DNA of 47,964 nt from an uncultured Muribaculaceae bacterium. Its GTDB lineage: Bacteria > Bacteroidota > Bacteroidia > Bacteroidales > Muribaculaceae. Under the pieces are notes generated by a model. The model worked only from the letters and a program-made list of their open reading frames with translations. It was not told the DNA's origin and ran no database searches. A program made the position numbers and the translations under genes. The stretch's first letter is position 1. Each line of letters starts with the position of its first letter. The stretch is taken from NCBI GenBank assembly GCA_910587355.1, contig CAJUKF010000008.1, positions 1-47,964 of the forward strand, given 5' to 3'. Shown piece by piece: positions 8,565 to 16,731 of the stretch.

Positions 8565-8670
8565 GTACGGACGTGCCTTCGGCACGTATCTGATGTCCGG
8601 TGTCTAATTTGTTTGAAATTAGTTTTTTTACGGCAATTCTTGTTGATACGTGCCAAAGGCACGTCCCTAC
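8565..8670. repeat. REPIN-like element B (paired inverted palindromes, 106 bp)
   Basis: Starts GTACGGACGTG and ends CACGTCCCTAC, nearly the same ends as element A. The two internal palindromes are ACGTGCC-TTC-GGCACGT (8571-8587) and ACGTGCC-AAA-GGCACGT (8648-8664). The spacer holds a further inverted repeat CTAATTT/AAATTAG (8604-8622) followed by seven Ts. It sits between the DUF2156 gene and the MBL-fold gene, ending 18 bases before the latter's stop. Confidence 0.62.
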
Positions 8671-8688
8671 ATTGGCATCAGCACGATG

Positions 8689-9420
8689 TCATTTTATTTC
8701 GATGCTTTGGCCGGGCTTATGGAGGCAGTACATGGCTGTGCGCTGTCGTACTTCTTCCGGAATCTTATAATTCTGGAATGCGCATGCCATGTCGTAGTCG
8801 CCTTTGAAATGCATGGGAATGAAGTTGCCCGTATTGATAGTCTTGAGGAACTGCTCGGCGCCTTCGGCACAGCAAGAGCCGAGACGGACGTCGACGGGGA
8901 AGAAAACCACGTCGATTCTGGGCGCGACGGCAGCGATGCGGTCGACTATTACGGTGAAAGCCTCGGCGGCTTTGTGAACTTCGCTCGGAGTACTCTCTTC
9001 TTTCCAGTGCCAGTTGTTGAGGTCGCCTGCATGGAAAACAGTGAATCCGTCGGGCATCGTGACGAGGTAGCTTACGCCCCGGTCGGTAGAACCGAATGCC
9101 TTGACATCGATGTCGCCGATTGTGACATCATCGCCGGGATGCATCCAGTCGGCTGGAATGTCGTCGCGTACGTCGCGGCTCGGCAGTTCGTCGGGGAGCA
9201 CATATATGCGTTTGTGCGACTGTCCGAGATTGAAGATATCCTTGTTGTAATGGTCTTCGTGAATATGTGTCACGAAGAAGATGACAGGCTTGTCGGGATG
9301 ATGTTCGAGAGCCTTCTTTACGTTATGGGCGGGGTCGATGTAATAGTCGAAAACAAGAAATACATCGGGAAATTCTACCAGAAACCCCGAATTGTCGAGG
9401 TGTGTGATTTTTATAGCCAT
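8689..9420 (-). CDS. MBL-fold metallohydrolase (UlaG-like)
   Basis: Metallo-beta-lactamase-fold hydrolase, 243 residues, cytoplasmic (no signal). It opens with IKITHLDNSGFLVEF, the strand-loop start typical of UlaG-like MBL proteins. The metal motif is THIHEDHYN (HxHxDH) and a second ligand site is VFHAGDLNNW. C-terminal IPMHFKGDYDM supplies a further His. Two bases separate it from the PhnP-like gene upstream, so it is the last gene of the long minus-strand operon. The substrate cannot be read from the sequence; phosphodiester or lactone hydrolysis are both possible. Confidence 0.85.
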   Translation of the reverse strand: MAIKITHLDNSGFLVEFPDVFLVFDYYIDPAHNVKKALEHHPDKPVIFFVTHIHEDHYNKDIFNLGQSHKRIYVLPDELPSRDVRDDIPADWMHPGDDVTIGDIDVKAFGSTDRGVSYLVTMPDGFTVFHAGDLNNWHWKEESTPSEVHKAAEAFTVIVDRIAAVAPRIDVVFFPVDVRLGSCCAEGAEQFLKTINTGNFIPMHFKGDYDMACAFQNYKIPEEVRQRTAMYCLHKPGQSIEIK

Positions 9421-9422
9421 GT

Positions 9423-10226
9423 TCAGTCGTTGTTATTAATTCTGACTTTCAGGCCGTCGTAGGCAAGTGTCACATTTTCCGGAAGATTGCTGTCGGCAAT
9501 TTCGTGGAGCCCTATCTGGTGGCTCATGTGAATGAGATATGCCTTGCGAGGCTTTGTCAGATTAATAACATCGAGAGCGCGGCTTAAGTTCTGATGCGAA
9601 GGGTGGTATTCGTGGCGGAGAGCGTTGATTACAAGAGTGTCGACACCCTCAATCCGCTGTAAGGTGTCGTCGGGGATTTCGGATGCGTCGGTGATATATG
9701 CCATTGGGCCGATGCGGAAACCGAGAATGGGCAGCTTGCCGTGCAATATGCCGAGCATCCTCACGTGTGCGGGGCGGAAACCGGAGCCGAGGTCGATGTC
9801 GAATTCATCGCCGGCTTTCTTTATCCTCAGGTCAAACTGTGGAACTCCGGGATATGGATTCTCGCGAAAGCAGTAAGGTACACGGTCGCGCAAATCCTGT
9901 GCGACATCGGCGCTGCAATAGACGGGAAAATGCTCGCCCGGATAAGTGTGGGTATAGGGACGCAAGTCATCGATGCCGCCCACGTGGTCGTAGTGACTGT
10001 GCGTGAGAAGCACCGCGGCGAGGTCAGGACAGTTTTCCCGGAGCATCTGCTGGCGGAAATCGGGGCCGCAGTCGAGCAGGAGCGCAGGGGCGCCGTCCTC
10101 TGTCTGCAGCAGGGCCGAGCAGCGCAGACGGTTGTCGCGCGGGTCGGGGGACGTGCAGACTTCGCATGTGCAGCGAAGTTGCGGTACGCCTGTCGATGTG
10201 CCGGTGCCGAGAAAAGTGAGGTTCAT
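9423..10226 (-). CDS. PhnP-like MBL-fold phosphodiesterase
   Basis: MBL-fold hydrolase of the PhnP/RNase Z-like group. It begins NLTFLGTGTSTGVPQLRCTC with cysteines spaced as in PhnP (CTCEVCTS), then the metal motif LLTHSHYDHVGGIDDLRP, and later YITDASEIPDD and ALRHEYHPSH. PhnP itself cleaves cyclic phosphate esters such as 5-phosphoribosyl 1,2-cyclic phosphate. No phn genes are present, so the real substrate is open. The ATG overlaps the stop of the upstream lipoprotein gene by 4 bases, implying translational coupling. Confidence 0.88.
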   Translation of the reverse strand: MNLTFLGTGTSTGVPQLRCTCEVCTSPDPRDNRLRCSALLQTEDGAPALLLDCGPDFRQQMLRENCPDLAAVLLTHSHYDHVGGIDDLRPYTHTYPGEHFPVYCSADVAQDLRDRVPYCFRENPYPGVPQFDLRIKKAGDEFDIDLGSGFRPAHVRMLGILHGKLPILGFRIGPMAYITDASEIPDDTLQRIEGVDTLVINALRHEYHPSHQNLSRALDVINLTKPRKAYLIHMSHQIGLHEIADSNLPENVTLAYDGLKVRINNND

Positions 10227-11191
10227 TGTCTGAAACGAGTCAGGTATCCGTCTTCAAAAATGAGGTATACGCCGTCGGTGTAGCTCCAGCGCTCGACCAT
10301 GCCGCCGTAAGTGGGGACTCGTTCTACCGAGGGCGGAGAGCCGAGCGCGAGACGGCATTCGTCGCGTGTCATGTTCTTGCGGATGCGCGAGCGTATGATA
10401 TATTCCCATACGTCGTCCTGGATTTCGGGATAGCGGTTGCGCGGATTGTCGAAAGCAAAAAGGGTGTCGAAGCTGCGCGAGCCGCCGCGGGTCATGCCTG
10501 CGGTCATGTACAGCATGTATTCCTTGTCGGCTACACCGGCGGATTTTGCAAGATTGCTGTCGGCAATCGAGAAGCACACGGCAGCCGGAAAATTCTCGTC
10601 TCCCGGCACGACACTGTCGACAGTCACCTCGATATGCCGGAGGCCGTTCACTGCAGAGCGTGTCGCATGGTCGTACCACGAGGGCGTGCGCACATAGAGC
10701 CGTTTCCCGGCCATGACATCGTTGATGCGGCTGACTAAATCGAGGTCGACGGCAAAAGGAATGTCAAGAGAGGTGAGGGTGTCTACGCGTTCCTGAGTGA
10801 GGCCGGGCACACGGTAGTAAAGGCGGCGTCCGTCGTCGGAGCGGAAAGTGATTTCGCCGGCATCGTCGCCGGTGAGGCTTGTGGCTCCTTTCACATTCTC
10901 AAAAAAGATGCGGTGGCCTTTGAGATTCGATGTGTTGTCGGAGGCCGGAGTGAAGATAAGCGATATGCGGTCGTTTGTCACCAGCCACTGGCGCCCTGGA
11001 TTCCACTGCGCCGGAGCCACTGGCTTTATGTCGGAAAGGAAGAGTTGCTTGGAAGTGACACCGGCGGCCTGCTGGCGCTGAACGTCGGTCTGACGGATAC
11101 GCGGAGTGCTCTCAACGCCCGTGAAGCATCCTCCGGCTCCCAGTGCGAGAGCCGGCAGGACGATAAGGAGCAGGGCGCGTGTCAGTTTCAT
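10223..11191 (-). CDS. Lipoprotein of unknown function with BamE/SmpA-like C-terminus
   Basis: 322-residue lipoprotein: the signal peptide ends LGAGGC. The central part, about residues 30-265, matches nothing I can name but is rich in beta-strand-like segments. The last 50 residues (KNMTRDECRLALGSPPSVER, then WSYTDGVYLIFEDGYL) resemble a BamE/SmpA repeat, where M--EV---LG-P closes with a Tyr-rich strand. It overlaps its upstream (prolyl oligopeptidase) and downstream (PhnP-like) neighbours by 4 bases each, so all three are translationally coupled. Envelope location is inferred from the lipobox; function unknown. Confidence 0.75.
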   Translation of the reverse strand: MKLTRALLLIVLPALALGAGGCFTGVESTPRIRQTDVQRQQAAGVTSKQLFLSDIKPVAPAQWNPGRQWLVTNDRISLIFTPASDNTSNLKGHRIFFENVKGATSLTGDDAGEITFRSDDGRRLYYRVPGLTQERVDTLTSLDIPFAVDLDLVSRINDVMAGKRLYVRTPSWYDHATRSAVNGLRHIEVTVDSVVPGDENFPAAVCFSIADSNLAKSAGVADKEYMLYMTAGMTRGGSRSFDTLFAFDNPRNRYPEIQDDVWEYIIRSRIRKNMTRDECRLALGSPPSVERVPTYGGMVERWSYTDGVYLIFEDGYLTRFRQ

Positions 11192-13314
11192 TTCGCAGTG
11201 TCGGGAGTGATGCCGAGGTTGTGGTAGATGAACGAGTAAACGTCGGTGTATTCGTCGACAACTTTGGCCACGGGCTTGCCTGCGCCATGACCGGCCTTGC
11301 TGTCGATGCGGATGAGTTTGGGAGCGTCGCCCGTGTCGGCTGCCTGAAGCGCGGCGGCGTATTTGAACGAGTGAGCCGGCACTACGCGGTCGTCGTGGTC
11401 GGCAGTGGTGACCATGATTGCGGGATAGGGAGTGCCGTCGTTGCTGATGTTATGCAGGGGCGAGTAGCTGAGCAGATAGTCGGCCATCTCCTTGCTGTCG
11501 TCGGCGGTGCCGTAGTCGGGGGCCCAGTTCCAGCCGATAGTGAAGAGGTGGTAGCGGAGCATGTCCATTACGCCCACACGGGGAATTGCGACTTTGAACA
11601 GGTCGGGACGGAGGTTGACGGTAGCGCCCACGAGGAGGCCGCCGTTGCTGCCGCCCTCGATAGTGAGGAGTTCGGGAGTGGTCCAGTTCTGGTCAATCAT
11701 GTACTCGGCGGCAGCGATGAAATCGTTGAACACGTTCATTTTCTGCTGCTTTGTGCCTGCCACATGCCATTCCTCGCCATACTCGCCGCCTCCGCGGAGG
11801 TTGGCCTGAGCGTAGATGCCGCCGTTCTCGAGCCAGAGGAGACGGTTGGCGCTGAAGCCGGGGTTGAGCGTGATGTTGAAGCCGCCGTAGCCGTAGAGGT
11901 AGACGGGATTCTTGCCGTCGCGCTCAAGCCCTTTTTTGTATGTGAGGAACATCGGCACCTTTGTTCCGTCGGACGAGGTGTAGAACACCTGCTCGGTGAC
12001 ATAGTCGTCGGGATTGAGACCGCTGATTTCTGTCTGATAGAAAGGTATGCTCTCGTTGGTGGCGAGGTCGTAGGCATAAATGGCGGCGGGATAGACGAAC
12101 GATGAGAATGTATAATAAACGTCCTCGTTGTCGCGGTCGCTCGAGAAACCTACGGTGCCATAGGTAGGGAGGGCGATTTCGCTGAGTTTCTTGCCGTCGA
12201 TGCCGTAGAGATATGCGTGGTTGGATGCATCGCGGTCGAATACTGCGATGAAGTGGTCTTTGCCTGCGAACTGCACCGAAGTGAGCACGCCGCCGTCGGG
12301 GTCTTCGGGTATGATTTCAACCCAGTCCTTGCGTGCGGGTTTGTTCGGGTCTACGAGTACGAAGCGGTTGCGGGGAGCGTCGGCCGAAGTGAAGAGGTAG
12401 ACTTTGCCGTCGACCATACCTATGACATCGTTTGTGAAATTCTGTGTCGGTTCAATCTCGACCCACGGGGAGTTGCCTGTGCGCACTTTGAGCGAGTTGC
12501 CCAGACCCTGGCCGCTGGCGGTGACGGCGAGCATATTGCCCTTGTCGCCTACGGTGGCATGGTGGAAATAGAGAGGCTGTGTCTTGTCTTCGTAAGCTAC
12601 GACATCCTCGCTCTGAGGCGTGCCGAGCTTGTGATAGTACACTTTGTGATATTCGTTCGCGTTGCTGAATTCCTTGCCGGCTTCGGGACGTGCGTAGGCG
12701 CTGTAATAGAAGCCGTCGTCTTTCCACGACGCATCGGTGAATTTGGCCCACTCGATATGGTCGGGCAGGAGTTCTTTCGATGCGGTATCCATTACATAGA
12801 TTTCAGTCCAGTCCGAGCCGGAGCGCGAAATGGTATATGCGGTATGCTTGCCGTCCTTGCTCATGAAAATGCCGGTGAGGGCCACAGTGCCGTCATCGCT
12901 CAGAGTGTTAGGGTCGAGGAAAACTTCGCCCTCGCCGTCGGGAGTGGCGGCACGGTAGATGATAGCCTGATTGTGGCTGCCGTCGTTGGCCGACCAGTAG
13001 TAGTTGCCATCCTCGCCTTTCCAGGGAGCGCCGCGGCGTGCGAAACGGTTGAGCGTGTCGAGACGTGCGTGTATTTTGTCGCGGAATGGAATCTGCGAGA
13101 GATAGTTTTCGGTGATTTCGTTCTCGGCCTCCACCCATGCCAGCGTGGCGGCCGCGGTGTCGTTTTCGAGCGGACGGTAGGGGTCGGCGACAACGGTACC
13201 GAATACCTCGTAGGTGGTGGAGTCGGACGGAGCCTCGGGATAGGCGATTTTTGCCTGATGACCCGAGCAGGAGCCTAATAGCAAAGCCATTGCAACAAAG
13301 GGAATGTAACGCAT
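11188..13314 (-). CDS. Prolyl oligopeptidase family serine peptidase (S9A), lipoprotein
   Basis: Serine peptidase that cuts short peptides after proline. The lipobox LGSC near residue 16 predicts an exported, lipid-anchored enzyme. The seven-bladed propeller occupies roughly residues 90-430, and the alpha/beta-hydrolase domain follows. The catalytic triad is visible: Ser in GGSNGG (about 554), Asp in DHDDRVVPAHS (about 640) and His in SKAGHGAGKP (about 675). The N-terminal DPYRPLEN and GGSNGGLLV are signatures of the POP subgroup. Length 708 fits (about 700). It starts 15 bases after mscS and overlaps the next lipoprotein gene by 4 bases. Confidence 0.94.
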   Translation of the reverse strand: MRYIPFVAMALLLGSCSGHQAKIAYPEAPSDSTTYEVFGTVVADPYRPLENDTAAATLAWVEAENEITENYLSQIPFRDKIHARLDTLNRFARRGAPWKGEDGNYYWSANDGSHNQAIIYRAATPDGEGEVFLDPNTLSDDGTVALTGIFMSKDGKHTAYTISRSGSDWTEIYVMDTASKELLPDHIEWAKFTDASWKDDGFYYSAYARPEAGKEFSNANEYHKVYYHKLGTPQSEDVVAYEDKTQPLYFHHATVGDKGNMLAVTASGQGLGNSLKVRTGNSPWVEIEPTQNFTNDVIGMVDGKVYLFTSADAPRNRFVLVDPNKPARKDWVEIIPEDPDGGVLTSVQFAGKDHFIAVFDRDASNHAYLYGIDGKKLSEIALPTYGTVGFSSDRDNEDVYYTFSSFVYPAAIYAYDLATNESIPFYQTEISGLNPDDYVTEQVFYTSSDGTKVPMFLTYKKGLERDGKNPVYLYGYGGFNITLNPGFSANRLLWLENGGIYAQANLRGGGEYGEEWHVAGTKQQKMNVFNDFIAAAEYMIDQNWTTPELLTIEGGSNGGLLVGATVNLRPDLFKVAIPRVGVMDMLRYHLFTIGWNWAPDYGTADDSKEMADYLLSYSPLHNISNDGTPYPAIMVTTADHDDRVVPAHSFKYAAALQAADTGDAPKLIRIDSKAGHGAGKPVAKVVDEYTDVYSFIYHNLGITPDTAK

Positions 13315-13329
13315 ATTATTGGTGATTTT

Positions 13330-14433
13330 TTATTTTTGAGCATAGGTGTGAACGTCGAGCTGCGGGAAGGGGAACGAAATTCCGGCTTTGGGCAGCTCGT
13401 TGTAGAAGCGTTCGTTCATGGAAAAGTATACGCCCCAGTAATCGGAGGTACGTGTCCATGCGCGCACTGTGAGGTCGACGCTGCTTTCGCCGAGATTCGA
13501 TACGTTCACTGTGGGAGAGCAGTCGAGCGGCACAGCGACAAAAGGATGAGGCTTGTGGTCGGCCGGTGATGCGGTGATTCGGGCGATTTTTTTCTTGCTC
13601 GAGAACATGCGGCCCAGGAACGAAGGTTTCTTTTCCTCCTCATCGGCTGTGGCTGCGGTCTGTGCGTCGGAGCCCATTGTGTGCCTGAGTTCTTCGGCAC
13701 GTTTTTCGCGGTCAACATCGATATATTTCTCCACCACCCTGCTGTCGGAGCGGAGTATGCCGAGAATGCAGTTGCGGGCATCTTCGACGCTGTCGCCGTA
13801 GCTTATGCCTATTGTCCAGTCGACACGGCGGTACTCCTCGCGAGAGTAATTGTTGATAGAGCCGGTGGAGAGACCGCCGTTGGGGATGATAATGGCCTTG
13901 TTGTCGCCGGTGGTGATAATGGTGTGGAATATCTGGATTTCGTGAACGGTGCCCGAATAGCCCTGGGCCTCGATGAAATCGCCGATTTTATACGGCTTGA
14001 GAAGCAGTATGAGCACGCCGCCGGCAAAGTTCTGCAGGGTGCCGCTCAGGGCCATGCCTATGGCGACGCCGGCAGAGGCGAAAATGGCGATGAACGACGA
14101 TGTCTCGATGCCGAGTATGCCGATTACTATCACTATCACGATGAAATACAGCACTATGCGCACCATGCTGAGTATGAAGGTGGCAAGAGAGCGGTCGAGC
14201 TTGCGGCGCTCGAAAATAGCGCTGACGAAATTATACAGCTTGTTGATAATCAGCCGTCCGATATAGAAGACGATAATGGCGATTGCCAGATTAATGGCAA
14301 AAGTCACCATGGTGTTGACGAGCTTGTCGACAAGTTCGTCGAAAGGCAGCGATTTGAGCATCGCTGTTTCTTCTTTGATTGACGGAATTGAATCGGGAGC
14401 GGCAGCCAGTGCCGGTATCTGGAGTAGGTTCAT
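13330..14433 (-). CDS. mscS: MscS-type mechanosensitive channel with insertion in the C-terminal domain
   Basis: Small-conductance mechanosensitive channel of the inner membrane, releasing solutes on hypo-osmotic shock. Three hydrophobic helices lie within residues about 35-150; the pore helix and beta-domain include AGVAIGMALSGTLQNFAGG, then LLKPYKIGDFIEAQGYSGTV and IIPNGGLSTGSINNYS, all family hallmarks. After SDSRVVEKYI the family normally continues straight into the last alpha/beta domain. Here a charged stretch of about 60 residues (EEEKKPSFLGRMFSSKKK) intervenes before FVAVPLDCSPTV and the closing GISFPFPQLDVH. Length 367 against 286 in E. coli MscS. One base separates it from the upstream peptidase gene. 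Confidence 0.93.
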   Translation of the reverse strand: MNLLQIPALAAAPDSIPSIKEETAMLKSLPFDELVDKLVNTMVTFAINLAIAIIVFYIGRLIINKLYNFVSAIFERRKLDRSLATFILSMVRIVLYFIVIVIVIGILGIETSSFIAIFASAGVAIGMALSGTLQNFAGGVLILLLKPYKIGDFIEAQGYSGTVHEIQIFHTIITTGDNKAIIIPNGGLSTGSINNYSREEYRRVDWTIGISYGDSVEDARNCILGILRSDSRVVEKYIDVDREKRAEELRHTMGSDAQTAATADEEEKKPSFLGRMFSSKKKIARITASPADHKPHPFVAVPLDCSPTVNVSNLGESSVDLTVRAWTRTSDYWGVYFSMNERFYNELPKAGISFPFPQLDVHTYAQK

Positions 14434-14434
14434 G

Positions 14435-15625
14435 TCAGTTCAGTGTGAGTTTGGATGCCACGTTGGCGAACCAGTCTAAGGAATCGTAATTGTATTTCGA
14501 TATGTCGGTACGGTTGCTCATCACGTATGTCGACATGCCGCTGTGGTGCTGAATGGGTATTGAATTCCATATGCGCTCGGTGGCGGCGGCATAGAGCACA
14601 CAGTTGTCCATCAGGGCGTTGAAGCGCTTGAGCTGCTCTTTGGCGCCTTCAAAGCGTTCATTGCCTTCGGAGTCGACACAAAGGGCTTCGATGTACTGGC
14701 CGAAGTCGTAGAACGGAAATCTTGTGGGATTGGTGCTGTAACGTTGCGGCACGAAATCAGCAGGACGGGCTTCGGGAGTCTTCGAGAAAATCTCTGCGCA
14801 TACAAGGCCTATTCCTTCAAGAAAATCAGTGTCGATGACCGACATGGCGCAGGTGCGGTCGATAGCGTTGGGCTTGGAGTTGAAATATTCGAAAGTATTT
14901 TTAGCAGCCTGAACCATGTCGGCCTTGCCGATTTCGAAAAACGGCTTGAGGTTGAGGTGATAGGGCATGCCGTCGACCGGCAGCTCTATGACGCTGCCAA
15001 CAATCACGGGGGCCGTGTCGCGCATTTCATAGAGAGTCTCGACCGACATCATGAAACAGCAGTCGAAATAGATGAAACTGAAATTTTCGTCTTCGAGCAC
15101 GCGTGCGAGAGTGGTCACATTCATCTCTTTGCCTCCGAATTCCGAGCCGAATGAGCGTCTTTTCGGAGTGTCGGCCGGGTCTTCGATACCGGTCTGAAGC
15201 CAGCCGGAGCCGTGGCTCCAAAGCACCAGGCCGTAGTCGGCAGCCGGAGCGAGTCGGCGCATGTCGTCGTATACTTCGCGCATGCGTTCGCTTGTCACCG
15301 ACAGAGAGTTATCGGGATATGTCTTGAGCACTGTCTGAGTGCCGTTTTTTATTTCCGAAAGTGTGATGCCGTCGGGATTGGAACTGTAGACAAGCAGATG
15401 GCATCCGTCGGGAATGGCTCCCGGCTTTTGCGAGCCGTTGAGCATTTCACGGATATCATCGGCGGCATAGCCTGAGAGATTATTGTTGGCTACCTGGTAG
15501 ACAAGGACGGTGCGTGGCGCCGTGGTCGGTCTGGGCTCTTCATGGTTGCCGCCGCAAGCCGTGAAGACGAGCGAGATGGCAGCGACAAACCATATTGTGA
15601 TGTATTTGATAATTTTGTGTGACAT
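14435..15625 (-). CDS. Clostripain-family (C11) cysteine peptidase lipoprotein
   Basis: Surface or periplasmic cysteine peptidase of family C11. The signal peptide ends in lipobox FTAC. The caspase-like fold is visible in LVYQVANNNLSGYAADDI, the catalytic His in YGLVLWSHGSGW (about residue 137) and the catalytic Cys in FIYFDCCFMMSVE (about 190). Family members cut after Arg or Lys and are often self-activated; the substrate here is unknown. It heads the six-gene minus-strand run to 8689, from a TAATTTTG box at 15634-15641 that leaves only 8 bases before the ATG. Confidence 0.9.
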   Translation of the reverse strand: MSHKIIKYITIWFVAAISLVFTACGGNHEEPRPTTAPRTVLVYQVANNNLSGYAADDIREMLNGSQKPGAIPDGCHLLVYSSNPDGITLSEIKNGTQTVLKTYPDNSLSVTSERMREVYDDMRRLAPAADYGLVLWSHGSGWLQTGIEDPADTPKRRSFGSEFGGKEMNVTTLARVLEDENFSFIYFDCCFMMSVETLYEMRDTAPVIVGSVIELPVDGMPYHLNLKPFFEIGKADMVQAAKNTFEYFNSKPNAIDRTCAMSVIDTDFLEGIGLVCAEIFSKTPEARPADFVPQRYSTNPTRFPFYDFGQYIEALCVDSEGNERFEGAKEQLKRFNALMDNCVLYAAATERIWNSIPIQHHSGMSTYVMSNRTDISKYNYDSLDWFANVASKLTLN

Positions 15626-15633
15626 AATTCATA

Positions 15634-15641
15634 CAAAATTA
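15634..15641 (-). promoter_or_regulatory. Promoter -7 box of the C11 peptidase operon
   Basis: Minus-strand TAATTTTG, 8 bases before the ATG at 15625. If transcription starts the usual few bases after the box, the mRNA is nearly leaderless. Confidence 0.55.
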
Positions 15642-15678
15642 CAAAAATCTTACGCTCCGTCCATGTCTTTAATTCTAT

Positions 15679-16728
15679 TTAACGTGCAGAATGTTTTTTA
15701 TCAATAACCCTTAGGGCGTTATCGAGGGCACGCTGTGAATAGTATGAGGTGCGGAGGCGTTGGCCTGTCTCGGCGGCAGCTTTGCGCATGGCCGCGTATT
15801 CTTCGGGGGAGAGGGCGGCGAGGCGCTGTGGAATTTCGGCGAGCGAGTCAACGCATATGCCAATGTTGTTTTCTTCGGCGAACTGACGCATTCCCATTTG
15901 GCTCCATAGTATTACCGGCAGGCCGGCACAAAGATACGACGACATTTTGTAGGGCGAGTTGTACCTGAGGTAATTGCCGAAGTCTCCGCTGCATCCGTCA
16001 ATGCTGTCGCCATCCCATACAAGTCCGAAATCATAAACGGCAATCCTGTCAAGCAGTTCTTCGGGCGTGCACAGACCGCAGTATTCAAGCGACGGATTCT
16101 GCTTCATTTTTTCGGTGGGATTCGTGCCGTAAGCCTTGATTTTTACAGGGCTGTCTCCGAAATCAATTTTTTCGAGGTAATGCGCCTTTGCGAGGTTGCC
16201 TGCGAATACGATATTGAAAGTGCCGCGCGGGCTTTGGCTTGTCTGTGGGACAAGCGGTCTGTCGAGCGCATAGTCAAATATGCCTAAATCTATGATTTTG
16301 CGGTCGTTGGCGGCGGGTATGTTCTTCTCAATCCACTGATGCATGTTGTCGGTGTGGGCTATTATTACACCGGCATTTTCAAGTAAATCGTGGCAGTAGT
16401 CGAAACCGTGGCGCAGTTTTTCGAGGTCGTGGATGAGTATGATGGTGTCAGGGTTCTTTTTTACAATCTGATTGAACAGAAGATTGCTCAGACCAAGGAT
16501 GCCCGGGTACTGGATAACTACTGTATCCGTTTTTTTGATTCGCAGCCCAGAGATGATGTAAGAGAGAATGTTCCAGTATTTTGTGATTACGAAATATCGC
16601 GATTTGACAGGCGGAAGGCCTATGTTTCTGAAGCCGTTGCGCCGGAGCACGGCCTCGAAATCGACAGTCGGTTTTACCGATGCGTCGCAGGCTGCTTTGT
16701 ATGAAAGGGCGATATAGTATTTCTTCAT
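15679..16728 (-). CDS. WbbI-like galactofuranosyltransferase
   Basis: Glycosyltransferase that probably adds galactofuranose (Galf) to a surface glycan. It resembles, from memory, E. coli WbbI (beta-1,6-galactofuranosyltransferase): ILIHDLEKLRHG (WbbI has LIHDIDELRGG), and FGLVWDGDSIDGCSGDFG followed by YNSPYKMSSYLCAGLPVILW (WbbI: GLIWDGDSVETCSG and NNPHKTSLYL). Length 349 versus about 330. No membrane segments; it would act at the cytoplasmic face. It follows glf, the gene for the enzyme that makes UDP-Galf, by 3 bases, which strongly supports the donor. The acceptor is unknown. I see no terminator in the 53 bases after it. Confidence 0.85.
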   Translation of the reverse strand: MKKYYIALSYKAACDASVKPTVDFEAVLRRNGFRNIGLPPVKSRYFVITKYWNILSYIISGLRIKKTDTVVIQYPGILGLSNLLFNQIVKKNPDTIILIHDLEKLRHGFDYCHDLLENAGVIIAHTDNMHQWIEKNIPAANDRKIIDLGIFDYALDRPLVPQTSQSPRGTFNIVFAGNLAKAHYLEKIDFGDSPVKIKAYGTNPTEKMKQNPSLEYCGLCTPEELLDRIAVYDFGLVWDGDSIDGCSGDFGNYLRYNSPYKMSSYLCAGLPVILWSQMGMRQFAEENNIGICVDSLAEIPQRLAALSPEEYAAMRKAAAETGQRLRTSYYSQRALDNALRVIDKKHSAR

Positions 16729-16731
16729 GAT

